DNA of 64,000 nt, taken from Apricaphanius iberus (lineage: Eukaryota > Chordata > Actinopteri > Cyprinodontiformes > Aphaniidae). Made by a program: the position numbers and the translations under genes. This document shows, in pieces, positions 38,231-56,224 of the stretch. The stretch covers positions 372,001 through 436,000 of the forward strand of contig JAPXFQ010002676.1 of NCBI GenBank assembly GCA_028564705.1. The letters are read 5' to 3'. The notes beneath the pieces are model-generated. The model was not told the origin of the DNA. It was given only the letters and a program-made list of their open reading frames with translations, and made no database searches. The first letter of the stretch is position 1. Every line of letters starts with the position of its first letter.

Positions 38231-41062
38231 AAAGCTTCTTCTTTTTCTTTTGGCTTTTCCCTTCAGGGGTTGCTACAGCAAATCATCTGTCTCCATTTAG
38301 TCCTATCCTCTGCATCCTCTGCCCTCACACCAACTAACTTCATGTCCTTTTTTATCCCATTCATAAATCAAATTTTTGGTCTTCCTCTCTGCCTCCTGCC
38401 TGGTGGCTCCATCTTCAGCATCCTTCTACCAATATAATTGTCCCTTCTCCTCTGAACATAACCAAACTATCTCAGTCTCGCCTCCCTGACTTTATTCCCA
38501 AAACCTCAAACATGAGCTGTCCCTCTGATGTACTCATTCCTGGTCCTATCCATCCTCCTCACTCCCAGAGAGAATCTAAACATCTTGAGCTGTCCGACCT
38601 TCAGTTCTGCTTCCTTTCTCTTCCTCATAGGTACTGTCTATAGACTGCACAACATCACTGGTCTCACTACTGTCTTGTACACCTTTACCTTCATTCTTGC
38701 GGAAACCCTTTTATCACACATCACACTTGACACTTTTCTCCACCCATTCAAACCACCTTGCATACGCTTCTTCACCTCTTTTCCACACTCTCCATTGCTT
38801 TGGACCGTTGACCCTTAAGTACTTAAAGTCTTCTACTTTCTTCACTTCCATTCCCTGTAACTTCACTGTTTCACTTGTGTCTCATTTATACACCTGTATT
38901 CTGGCTTGCTGTGTCTAATCTTCATTCCTCTCTTTTACAATGCATTCTTCCATTTCTCTAGGTTTTCCTCTACCTCCGCCATGCTCTCACTGCAGATCAC
39001 AATGTCATCTGCAATCATCATAGTCCATGGAGACTCCTGTCTAACATCAACTATCAACCTGTCCATCACTAAAGCAAACAAGAAGGGGCTCAGAGCCATT
39101 CCTTATTTGGTTTCCACCTACACCTTGAACTTGTATGTCACTCCTACCGCACACCTCACTGCTTTCTCACAGCTGTCAAACATGTCCTGCACCACTCAAA
39201 ACATACTTTTCTGCTATTCCAGACTGTCTCATGCAAAACCACAGCTCTTCTCTTGCCCCCCCGCCTTAATGCCCTTTCTCTAAATCTACAAAGACACAAT
39301 TCAGCTCCCACTGAACCTCTCTGTATTTCTCCATCAGCATATTTAAAGCAAAGATTGCATTTGTAGTACTCTTTTTCTTGGCATGAAAGTTTACTGCTGC
39401 TCACAAACGCTCACTTCTGACCAAAGCCCAGCTTCCAACACTCTTTCCCACAGCTGCATTGTGTGACTCATTAGCTTTATGTCTCTGTAGTTGCCACAAT
39501 TCTGTACATCTTACTTGTTCTTAAAATTAGCACTGGAACACTTTTCCTTCATTCATCAGGCATCTTCTTAGTCATCAAGGTCTAATTGAAGAACCTAGCC
39601 AAAAACTCTACTGTCACCTCTCCTAAATACTTCCACATCTCCACAAGTATGTCATCAGGACAACCACCTTTCCCATCACCATCCTCTTCAAAGCTTTCCT
39701 CCCTTCATCCTTACCAATTTCAGCTACTTCCTGATCCACAACAGTCACTACTTCTACTCTACATTCTCTCTCATTTTCCTCATTCATCAGCTCTTCAAAG
39801 TACTCTTTCCATCTTCCCATCAGACTCTTGGTACATCAGTACATTTCCATCCCTATTCTTGATCACCCTAACCTGTTGCACATTCTTTCCATCTCTGTCT
39901 CTCTCTATGCCTCGCCAACCTATACAAATCATTCTCTTCCTCCTTACTATCCAACCTAGCATAGAGGTCATCATACGGCCTTTGCTCGGCCTTTGCCACC
40001 TCTATCTTCACCATGTGCTGCATCTCCCTGTACTCCTGTCAGCTCTCCTCAGTCCTATCCATGTCCCACTTCTTCTTGGCTAACTTCTTTCTCTGTATAT
40101 GTTCCTTGAATTCATTGTTCCACCACCAAGTTTCCTTATCTACTTTCCTCCTTCCAGATGACACACCAAGTACCTTCCTACCGGTCTCCCTAATCATATC
40201 AGCTGTAGTTGTTCATTCATAGGAGCACCTCCTTGCCACCAAGAGCCTGTCTCAACTTCTCCCTGAAAACGTCACAACACTCTTTTTTTTTCACTTTGCA
40301 CCACTTGGTCATCTGCTCTGTCTTTGTTCTCTTCACCTTCCTCACCATCAGTTTCATCCTACAGAACCCAGTCCTATGCTACCTAGCTACACTCTCACCC
40401 ACCACTACTTTGCCGTCAATAACCTCCTTCAGATCACAACGTCTACATAAGATGTAGTTCACCTGAGTGCTCCTACCTCCAGTCTTATTAGTCAGTCTAT
40501 TTTCCCGCCTCTTCTGGAAGAAAGTGTTTACAACACCACTTCCATCCTTTTTTGCAAAGTCTACCACCATCTGTCCTTCTTCGTTCTTATCCTGGACACC
40601 AAACCTGCCAATCACTTCCTCATCACCTCTGTTCCCTTCACCAACATGCCCATTAATGTCTGCATCAATCTCTGTCAACACTCGTGATACACTGTAGCAA
40701 ATCATGTAGTTCACTTCAAAATTTCTGCTCCTCTTCTAAGTCACATCCTACCTGTGGGGCATAACCACTAACATCATTAATGATTATTCCTTCCGTTTCA
40801 AGCGTTAGACTCATCAACCTATCTGACACTCTTTTAACTTCCAAAGCATTCCTAACAAATTCCTCCTTCAGGATAACTTCTACTCTGTTTCTCTTTCCAT
40901 CGACCCCATGGTAAAACAACTTGAATCCTTCTCCTAAGCTTTTAGCTTTGCTTCCTTTCCATATGGTCTCCTGAACACATAGAATATCTTCACCTTCCTT
41001 TTCTGCTATCAGCTCTCTACCCTAACCTGTCATAGTCCCAACATTCAAAATCCCTACTCGTA
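38231..41062 (-). mobile_element. Long RTE-type LINE, antisense, decayed
   Basis: About 2.8 kb on the minus strand follows the order of an RTE-type ORF2. Endonuclease text comes first in that orientation: IIINDVSGYAPQVGCD near 40780, ADINGHVGEGNRGDEEVIG near 40650, STQVNYILCRRCDLKEV near 40440. The linker before reverse transcriptase gives WKEYFEELMNEENERE near 39800. Reverse transcriptase remnants follow, and the end near 38231-38340 reads on the plus strand as CTTTTGGCTTTTCCCTTCAG, a familiar fish RTE 3' end. Stops and shifts are frequent, so it is inactive. Long plus-strand frames here (for example 39586-40083) are antisense shadows. Confidence 0.85.
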
Positions 41063-41101
41063 ATTCCGCACTCTTGAATTTCTTTTTTTTAAATTAAAAT
41101 G

Positions 41102-41625
41102 AAATACACTGAACTTTAAAAAGATATTTCTGCACACATTTCACCGCTTCGAATACCTTGCCACAGAGATAAAAGAGCCAAATAAGGTCTTAGTCATAAA
41201 TATGTACAAACCCCCCAAAGCCAGCTCAAACTTTATTAATGACCTCAATGACTATGACCAACTAATTATTGTGGGAGATTTGAACATTCATACTGACAAC
41301 CCTCTATTTATTTTTTTACTGATTGTGTTTTATCTGTTTTTAATCTACATTATTTTGCTTAAATTTGTTCCTTATACCTTACCTAAACTCTCCTTTTACT
41401 TTGCTCGTTTTATTAATGGATTCTCGTCTTTTATTTGTTTTTAAATTTCATATTCTCACAAAAATTTTACCTTATGCTTCAATTACTTGCATTTCTTTTA
41501 ATGATGATCTGTATAAATTTTCATATTTTAATCATGTATTTAGTTTTCTTACCACTGAATCATAAAGCGCCCTGAATTGCCTTGTGTTGAAAGTGTGCTA
41601 TATAAATAAAATTGCCTTGCCTTTT
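41102..41625 (+). mobile_element. LINE fragment: endonuclease piece joined to 3' tail
   Basis: The first part reads INMYKPPKAS...LIIVGDLNIHTDNP, the endonuclease motif (GDxNIH) of L2/CR1-type LINEs. It is joined abruptly near 41305 to AT-rich 3' untranslated sequence ending AAAGCGCCCTGAATTGCC...GTGCTATATAAATAAAATTG then a short TTGCC repeat. Reverse transcriptase is deleted. The tail type is shared with the antisense pieces at 51503-51903 and 55862-55935. Confidence 0.7.
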
Positions 41626-41639
41626 TCTCTCTCTGCCTT

Positions 41640-42355
41640 CCTCCTCTCCAACTTCGACCGATAGTAATACAATTTCCACTGGCACCCTGTAGGTCAACAG
41701 CACCACTGACGTTCATTGTTAACCATCTTGCAAAGGAATGGCTTAGATTAAAGCCTGAATGTATGTTAAAGTGGCACAGTCAATGTCTAGAACTATATCG
41801 AAAGGTTTTGCTGGGTGGACAGCAACCAGATGGCCTTGAAATTGGTTATTTTATTTTAGGAACAAGTTTATGTGTGTTTTGACAAAAAGGGCTTAAAATC
41901 CTATAGTGTATTTCATTTTTAATACCACTTTTGATCCCTGCACAGTAATCAGCTTGTCACCAATAATTTCAATATTAAAAATTTACTTTCTCAGTTAATG
42001 TGATAGTAGACCTGTGTAACAAGGACATCCCCGCTTTCCATACCTCCTGAAATGAAATAGCATTGATTCTTCATTGTGTTATGTCATTAGGAATCATATG
42101 AAAATACTAGAATTATATTATTGTAAGTGAACACCTAGAAAAGATTTTATTTCTGAGTTTCTCAGATTCTTTACCAACAGACAGTCAAAATCGCCATTTA
42201 ATACTTCGTAGAAAAAGTGTAATCCCCTCTCTCTGCATTTAGTATTTCTAACAAATATTGAATAATTAACAACCTTTTTGCACAGTGTGTGTGCAAAAAG
42301 GACAGACAACAGCATATCAATTAGAGATTACTCTCTCTTTAACTAGACTACTCCA
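41640..42355. other. Intron sequence, nothing recognised
   Basis: Non-coding AT-rich DNA without recognisable ends. Confidence 0.4.
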
Positions 42356-42359
42356 AAAC

Positions 42360-42835
42360 CTGATCTTTTTTTTGTATTTAGCTATTCAAAGTTTCACCCC
42401 CCAGTGTTTTTTGGATAATTTTCCAGCTGCATGACTGAAGCACATTTCAGCATTAGTACATAAACTGACAGCTGGTCACTTTAATCCCGGACCTGATACA
42501 GAGCAAAATTTGCTGTTTCATCAATAATGACAGTCGTCCAAATCCTGAAGTATGAGAGCAGCTCGACACTATCTCATTACCAATCCATATCGCCATGTTT
42601 TACTGTAGATGCAATGTTCTTCTGAACATTTTCTGAAATGTTAGTTTCACATCTGATTTTTCTTGTCAGTCCAAATAATTTCTACCAGAGATGAATAAAA
42701 TAATTTGCAACCCTTTTTTTCCTGGTTATATTTGCTATAAAAAAAATTGTCCCAGTGTCTCAACATTTGAGTATGACAAAAAGCAAAAATGAGAAATCTT
42801 TGAGGGTTAAATACTTTCGGACAGCACTGTATATT
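42360..42835 (-). mobile_element. Tc1-like remnant
   Basis: It ends GGTTAAATACTTTCGGACAG then CACTGTATA, a Tc1-type terminal repeat. Inside, GCAATGTTCTTCTGAACATTT and TCTTGTCAGTCCAAATAATTT resemble antisense transposase text of fish Tc1 families (around the DExS motif). It is heavily decayed. Confidence 0.5.
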
Positions 42836-45038
<2,203 letters not shown>

Positions 45039-45885
45039 TTAATCTAATGCAAGTAATGCTATGAGAAAATGCCTAGGTTGAAATAAAAATTAAAATTAAC
45101 TACCTTACTAATTTGAATGCAACTCTTTGTCGAATTTTGCATAATGGGATTTCAAAAAATGTAAATGTCAATTGGTAAGTACTGGTTACTGTGGCAACTA
45201 ATAAAGTTTAATGTTCATGGTACTGCTAAGGACAAGAAGGTACAAGGTTCAATTTTCCAAAATACTAATATTTTTTTGGTAAGACAGGTAGCAATATTAT
45301 TATTCTCTTTGAAAAAATATCTAAATATATGGCCGCAAATATGTTTTGCAGTAATTGCTCTGAAAATAACTTTACAATGTTAGTGGAATAGTTTAAAATT
45401 GAGTTAATTGAGAAATCTGAGTTATTTTACTCCCACTATATAGCAATTTTAGTCTCTAATCCAGATTAGTTGTTTCACTAGGGTAATGCTAATGACTAAT
45501 CTGAGTGCCCAAAGTAAAGGTTTTGACTGTTTTAAAGCAATAAACAAAGCAAAATTATGTAAAAAAATGTATTACTAATCCCCTGACTAAAACACTGCAT
45601 CTACCATTTTCAGTACCACCTAATACCCCATTCAGATGCAAATAATGCTACATTTGCAATAACCACTCTTATGTCTTTGAGATTTCAGTTGCTTTAAAAT
45701 GGTAGAATATCTCTTTAGGCTCCTCTATAGTTAGGCATTTTTCTCTTGGACCGATTCTTTAAGAGCTATACTAAGATACAAAGAGAGTTATATAGTTAAT
45801 CCATTAACCACTCATTTCCTTCTAAAATCTCTCAAAACTCTTGAATTATCCCTTTAAAATCAAATTTGTATTGCTATGGGGTTTA

Positions 45886-50361
<4,476 letters not shown>

Positions 50362-50618
50362 GGGCGGCTGTGGCTCAGTGGTAGAGTAGTGGGCTTGCAA
50401 TCGGACGGTCGTAGGTTAAATTCCAGCTTCCTCCAGTCACATGTCAATGGGCAAGGCACTTAACCCCACAAATTATACATCGTCCTACCGAGCCATGTTG
50501 GCTGTATGAATGAGAGTGTGGATGGGTGAATGTGGCTTCAATGTAAAGCGCTTTGAGTGGTCAGTATGACTAGAAAAGCGCTATATAAGTTCAGTCCATT
50601 TAAGTTCAGTCCATTTAC
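50362..50618 (+). mobile_element. tRNA-derived SINE, nearly complete
   Basis: The head has a polymerase III A box (TGGCTCAGTGG, about 50371-50381) and a decayed B box (GGTTAAATTCC, 50413-50423, expected GGTTCGAATCC). The body is TTGGGCAAGGCACTTAACCCC-like, and the tail reads AAAGCGCTTTGAGTGGTCA...AGAAAAGCGCTATATAAGTTCAGTCCATTTA. The last 15 bases (TAAGTTCAGTCCATT) are present twice in tandem. It is not a functional tRNA gene. Confidence 0.85.
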
Positions 50619-50624
50619 ATTGAG

Positions 50625-51500
50625 ATCCCATCTTGCTTGCAAATTTTCTTCTAACTCAGATCAATAAGGTTAAAATTGCTTTTAAATGTAGAGGGGAGAC
50701 AAACTACAGCATCTGTTTACTTCAGATTTTTGCTCACAGCAGTAACAAAAGATTTTAAACTTTAATGACTTTTAGCTAGAAAGACTGAAAGATAATGCCA
50801 ATTTCATTGTTTTAATTTGAAATACTCTGCCCCTCTTGCACACTATGCTTCAGTCGGAAGGTTCAGGGTAAAATCAAACTCATCACCTCCATCCCAGCAT
50901 TGAAAACTTCCTGTGAAATGAAGTAGATTATAACAACACAACTCCCTGAACAAAAAGCCCCTTCTTTATTTGCACCTCTCTGAGTCACCTACTGGGTTCC
51001 CCTATCATACGCTTCCATGCTGCTTTCTTGTTGTGGAGACTTAATGAGGAACTAATTCCCTAAAGAAGCATCCCTTACACACCATTAAGCATTTATATCT
51101 TTAGTTTTAGCTAAACGACAAACAAGTGTACAATAAACCTCAATAAAATAAAAAACTTTTACACCAACATAAAGAGAGATGCAAACAAACTTGCACTATT
51201 ATGAAACCCTCACTTTAATGTGGTGGATCTTATTAGTGCTGACACACTGCTATCTGAGTAGAGAAAACCTTTAACTTACGATGCAGTAAGAAGGAGATAC
51301 TACCTTTTAGAGGATATACAGAAATGTATTTTTTTCCTCTCTGTTTCGCACAGTGCAGATATTTGTGTTTGTAATTAAAACAAAAGCAACACCAGGCGGT
51401 GTCTGGAAAATTAAAGTAAATAAGAGTTGCTTTTTTCATCATATGCAGAATTTCAAGCAAACTCCAGTGTGCACTTTCCTGTTAGTAGACTGGGGTAAAG
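50625..51500. other. Non-coding, nothing recognised
   Basis: AT-rich DNA between the SINE and the LINE fragment. No recognisable coding sequence or element ends. Confidence 0.4.
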
Positions 51501-51502
51501 GC

Positions 51503-51903
51503 AAGGCAATTTTGTTTGTATAGCACGCTTTCAGCACAGGGTAATTCAAGGTGCTTTATTATGTATGGTAAAGAAACCAATCATATGATAAAAGCATAGA
51601 AACTAAAAACAGCAAAATGTAAAAGTATGAAAATAAAAACAGATAAAACAAGAGAATTGATAAAAAATATTTAGCATTTGATTAAAAACAACAACTAAGG
51701 AAAAGCATAAAAAGAAAATGTATTCCAAAAATCTAGAATATTACTCAAAAGCATCTCTAAACAGTGGAGTTTAATCTTTGATTTGACATACAACCTAACG
51801 ATTCAGCAGCTTCACAGTCGTCTGGAGGTTTGTTCCAGATGTGTGGGGCATAGAAGCTGAAAGCTGCTTCTCCATGTTTGGTTCTAATTCTATAGATGCT
51901 TAG
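51503..51903 (-). mobile_element. LINE 3' region, antisense, interrupted by a hAT element
   Basis: It begins GGCAAGGCAATTTTGTTTGTATAGCAC, the reverse of the tail GTGCTATATAAATAAAATTGCC. It continues through A-rich sequence to GGAGGTTTGTTCCAGATGTGTGGGGC...AAAGCTGCTTCTCC, a block repeated in many fish genomes. It stops at a hAT insertion at 51904 and seems to resume at 53309-53345 (TGCTTAG...GGAGGACCTGAGTGGTCTGC). Confidence 0.65.
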
Positions 51904-53315
51904 CAGGGCTTTCCACAAGCGCCGGCTGCCGGCTATATAGCCGACTACTCAATGAAGTCCAGCCAGCTACTAATTTATGACCAGGATGTGATTCCACGCA
52001 ATGCTGTGCACGACGTTAGCACGCCCATCGTATTTTCCCTTTCATACTTCAGCATGAGTCCCGCTGTGACACGGCTCTATTCTCCGCCTGAATGCTGTGT
52101 GAACTGGGTTAGCTTTCAAGCTCCGCCTGGTCCTTTAATATACTTTTGGCCGGTCGCACTGAACTTATATCCTTCCGCCCATTCAAGTTGTACCCAGTGT
52201 TATCATGGGGCTCTTGACTCAGGTCTAGCTAAAGGGACGATGCGGAAAGGCTAAATCCACGGCGGCGTTGTTGTTAAACCAGGCTGTCGGAGCTGTCATA
52301 GACGAGAAGCAGAGCGTCATTTTGGTAATTCAGTCCTCCCTTCAAGCATTCAATTAGTGAAAACAAACGGATTCATAAGACTGTGTTTTCATTTGTTTAT
52401 AAGGGAGAATTATTTGTGTAGCCACTGCACTGTGAACGTGTCATGAACTGAAATGAAGAGATTTACAACCACAGAAAGCCCGTTGATGCCATACTATGCC
52501 AGCTTGTATTGCCTGTTTTTTTTATTTTTGTCTGTGCAAATCAGTTTTTATTGCTACTTTATATGTTGTATAATTATGATAATAATTTAGTCATAGTAGT
52601 AGTAAAGTAATATTATATTGGAGCAAATGTAAAAAGCAATTCAATTCAAAGATACTTGATTGATCCGGTCACTGAAGTGCTTGCAGCAGCCAGAGCAGCG
52701 TTCCCAGTCACATAATTGTAGTAGTTGTAATAATAATAATAAAAAGTATTATTAATATTCTCCTGTTCATAGTTTCTTCCTGCCCAGAGGCGTGAGAAAG
52801 ATGCCACCAAAAAGAAAATCCAATCAGCAGACTCTGGAAGGCTTCTTACAGAAGAAAAGTGGTCAGTTTAAGTGCTTCAGAGTAGTATTAAGATTCTGTA
52901 TTCATCCTGAAAGGGACATTCATTGTTCAAATCAAAACATTTTCAGATTTTTTTATTTTAATGGTGGCATTTTAGTGTACACCTACAAGTGTTATATTGT
53001 TGCTGCTGCAATATTTTGAGTTGGGCATGGACTCTGATCCTGAATGGGAAGATAGTGACACAGTGAAGTCGATTAAAGAGCACAATGGAGATATGAAACC
53101 ATTACGTTTATAATTTATGTTGGAAACCTCCTTTACCTAAGAGTATTTTTATTTTGTTTGTACACATATTCTGTTGTTTACAACAAAGTTAATAAATGCA
53201 CATGAATATCGTGCTGTTACTTACATTTTCATTATATGGTCAGCCCCCCCCCCCGCCCCAAGCTGGCTACTTTCATATTACTGCTGGCTAGTCTGTGTCT
53301 ATGTGGAAAGTCCTG
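51904..53315 (+). mobile_element. Non-autonomous hAT element inserted in a LINE
   Basis: The 1,412-bp element has ends CAGGGCTTTCCACA (left) and, read in reverse, CAGGACTTTCCACA (right), typical hAT terminal repeats with one mismatch. It is flanked by a direct repeat TGCTTAG (51897-51903 and 53316-53322). hAT duplications are normally 8 bp, so one base may be lost. Subterminal blocks resemble each other in inverse orientation (GCCGGC...CCGACTACT versus AGCTGGCTACTTT). The interior keeps a transposase N-terminus and an apparent C-terminus and lacks everything between. Confidence 0.85.
52801..52863 (+). pseudogene. hAT transposase first-exon remnant
   Basis: The frame opens MPPKRKSNQQTLEGFLQKK, the N-terminal signature of vertebrate hAT-type transposases and their ZMYM/ZNF862-like relatives (basic stretch followed by TLxxFL). 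A possible donor, GTG|GTCAGT, follows; beyond it the frame loses similarity. A second piece near 53022-53103 reads LGMDSDPEWEDSDTVKSI followed by KEHNGD and a stop at about 53112. It looks like the last exon of the same gene, so the catalytic body has been deleted. Confidence 0.6.
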
Positions 53316-53349
53316 TGCTTAGTAAACTAGAGTCGGAGGACCTGAGTGG

Positions 53350-54898
53350 TCTGCTCAGCAAGAATCAAAAGGCAAATATACATCAGTATGCTGCCTGCAA
53401 TTATTCACCTACCAAAACTCGAAAACAAACACAAAATGGAAAAAGAGCGAGAACCCCATATGCCATTCACAAATGGATGCACGTCCACCCACATGCATAT
53501 AAAAGAGGTCCATTCTGCTATCACCCAGTGGGAATTAGCGCCTCTCTCTACTGGTGTAGAGAGTCATTCTCTAAGGGTTAATGTGTACACTGCTATGTGG
53601 CTGCATGTATTTCACAAAAAACTGGGAAACAAAAGAATAAATGACACCAGTACAATCATATTGTTTCTTGAATTAATCCAAAAAACATAAGTGGGTCGCT
53701 CTGCTTTGTATGTTGTCCCCCTCAATTAGGACAGACTTTTGCTCTTTTGCTGAGTGGGCGTGTGACAGTGTGCCTCATTTTGCTTCTCTTATCCCTCAGT
53801 GGTCAAAGGAATTTTTTTTTCTCCAGAAGTCCAGGGTAAACAATGTTTAAGCAGGTTTTAAAAAAAAGTTTTAACATCATTAATAGAGTGTTACTTTATT
53901 TCTGGACTTCTCTTTGTAACATTTTGGAGCAATTTCTAATGCTCATGCTACTACTAACATTAGGGACGTTTTTTTTCAGATTTTACGTGTGCACTTTCTT
54001 CTAAATAGAGCATCCCTGTTACAGATGAGTTTTTATCAGCCATTCATGACTGAGAGCATCTCGCTGTGAAAACGCTGTTTTGTACTTGCAGGCTTAAATG
54101 GGTATTATACAATCAGTAATATGACCACGTGTGTCATCAGCAAGGTAACAACAGTACCTGACGGAAACACCATAAAAGGTGTGAAAGAACGGCCTACATC
54201 ACTCACCCAAACAAGCATTGACCTCTTGTCGTCTATCCTAAAATCCGTTGAGACTTTCCGCTGTATAGTCCGCTATGCAGAGCACCGTAATTGTAAATCT
54301 ACTTTAATCTCTGTTTTTTTGTTGTCTCTTTTCTTTTTTGCATGCATCCTGAGTTTAATTACCAGACTGATCTGACATTTTGCAAGCCCTTAATTAATCA
54401 CTGACTAGCAGCGTCTGGTCAAAGTGCCTGGCTCTCCAAGGAGAAAAAGACTGGCGCAGCGCTGCAACAGCCCGACAGGAAAACGCGTGAAGTGGCCAAC
54501 ATTTGCACCCAATCAAACACAAATCTATAGATATAGATTTATTATGACCGAAGGACGCAAAAACATGAGAGAGACACCGTCTGAAATAAATACTACTGCG
54601 GTATGCACAGATGAAAAGCGGGGTTCAATCCCCCCTACCGCCCCCTCAATACTGATATGACTGTGTTCTGCCCCCCACCCCCACCATCAACACCAGAGGA
54701 ACGGGATGTTTTCCTAAACTAGGTTGCCTTATAAGTGAGTCATGACAAATCCAGATGTTACCGCAAGTCAATGCAAGAAAAGTGCGACAAATGTATTCTA
54801 GTCAGAAAACAGAGTAGGGACACAGAGTACATCGCTAATGAATATATTAATCTTTCGTTTTAGGTGTATTTCTCTAAAATATTAACTCAGATCTTTAC
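53350..54898. other. Non-coding, nothing recognised
   Basis: Mixed composition. Open frames at 53346-53690 and 54424-54660 have no recognisable domain. Probably upstream sequence or intron of grm5. Confidence 0.4.
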
Positions 54899-55290
54899 CT
54901 CATATGGTCCTTCATTTCTATCTGAAATCACCCGAACGGTCCCGCTTCACAATTAAGATGCATGCTGTCACCACAGAGGAAAGGGACCGCCGATAGTCCA
55001 ATGTCAAACAGCCCGAAAGCAGCAGCAGCAGCAGTTCGCTGTGCAGCTTCCGAAGCGTCCTCCGGTTTCCAGTCACGCACACCTGAACCTCCTCTCCAAA
55101 CACCTCTCTCCTTCAACACACCCCTGGCCTCTACTCCTCCTCTTCTCAGCACATCTCCCCTCACATCACCCCCCTCCCCCAATCGCCCCTCTCTCTCCCG
55201 CTCTTCACGACCCCCTCTGTTGCTGCTCATATTCATTCAGCATAGCTACTTGTCTGAAGCATTCTTCTCCAATTTTTACAGCCGAGCTAT
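54899..55290 (-). other. grm5: Candidate non-coding first exon and promoter region of grm5
   Basis: On the minus strand this block is GC-richer than its surroundings, has clustered CpGs and a CAG/CTG run (about 55017-55034), and ends CATATGAG|GTAAAGATC at 54899, a good splice donor. The ATG exon 8.8 kb downstream has an acceptor-like CTCAG six bases before its start codon. Mammalian GRM5 is known to have upstream non-coding exons spliced to an ATG-containing exon. The transcription start cannot be seen. The open frames here (up to 122 residues) are low-complexity and not convincing genes. Confidence 0.4.
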
Positions 55291-55299
55291 AAACAGTCA

Positions 55300-55860
55300 G
55301 CTTTTAGCACAGACTTTTTTTTTTAAATAATGAACGAATAGGGTGAGAACAATCAATGCTTTAGTTGGAAGTACAGGTGTTATTGAGGCATTTAGTTAAT
55401 TCCACCAAACAAGATGCTGTTGGAGCACACTTTGGGTACCTTTAATCAAATATTGGATCAATTCCTTTCAGTCTGCAGGATAGCAGAGGTGTTTGCACAT
55501 TGCTTTTCAGCAAGAAGATTGTGATCTCAAATCTTGGTAGCAGCTGAAAAATGTTTTTCTCCATGTGCATGTGTGGGTTCTCTCAGGGTACTCTAGTTTA
55601 CACGCACAGTCCAGAGTCCAAAAAAAAGTTTTGGCCTCCCCAAACTGTCTTCAAGTGTCAGTATCTCTGTGTTGTCACCTTACTGTATCCAACTTGTCTC
55701 AGACCTGTTGTAATAAAATAAAATATAGACCTGGATCAGTCTATATTTAGTCTGGTTAACAAGATAACCCAAACTGGGGGTTTTTTCCACCCGTGCAGTT
55801 CTTTGACCACATATTGATCTATTTTTTCATGCTTCCTATTTGGTTAGGATTGTATCAAAG
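55300..55860. other. Non-coding, nothing recognised
   Basis: AT-rich sequence lying upstream of the candidate first exon. No motif stands out. Confidence 0.4.
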
Positions 55861-55861
55861 A

Positions 55862-55935
55862 TTCAATTCAATTCACTTTTATTTATAAAGCGCCAATTCA
55901 CAACAAATGTCATCTCAAGGCACTTTACAACAAAA
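55862..55935 (-). mobile_element. LINE/SINE tail, antisense
   Basis: TTCAATTCAATTCACTTTTATTTATAAAGCGCCAATTCAC followed by ATCTCAAGGCACTTTA is the reverse of the conserved tail TAAAGTGCCTTGAGAT...GGCGCTTTATAAATAAA. Only the tail is left. Confidence 0.65.
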
Positions 55936-55954
55936 GTCATTTCAAAACAATTAT

Positions 55955-56220
55955 GTTGCATTCAGACCGCAGGCTTTGTAAGCGTCAGCAACGTCAAAAT
56001 TACATGTTAAGTCTATGGTTGAGGCCGTTGGAGGAGCGTCACGGTCTCTGCGGCACTTTCTGAGCGTTGGCTCCGTCAACTTTTCAAGCTTTTCTTGCAT
56101 TTCAAGCTTCAAAGCTCAACGCTAGCAACGCAGAAGTTCAGCTAATTGAACTTTTGACGGTCCTAATGCTCTTGACGTAGCACGGTAACCAATCAGAGCG
56201 ACTCACTGTAGTGAGGTTGC
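55955..56220. mobile_element. Possible half of a MITE
   Basis: The stretch starts TTGCATTCAGACCGCAGGC and is rich in AGCGTC/GACGCT-like words. This resembles fish PIF/Harbinger-type MITEs that begin GCATTCAGACC. The matching right end is missing; the next MITE (56225) lies immediately beside it and may have replaced it. Confidence 0.4.
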
Positions 56221-56224
56221 CTAA

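Noticed and set aside
39586..40083. A 165-residue Ser/Pro/Leu-rich open frame on the plus strand
   Set aside because: It is antisense to the RTE-type LINE, whose minus-strand text here gives recognisable reverse-transcriptase-linker motifs.
50362..50435. tRNA gene
   Set aside because: A and B boxes are present, but the B box is degraded, no cloverleaf acceptor stem closes, and the sequence runs on into a SINE body and tail.
54962..55330. A 122-residue Ser/Pro-rich protein
   Set aside because: Low-complexity composition, no domain, and the opposite strand better fits an untranslated exon ending in a donor.
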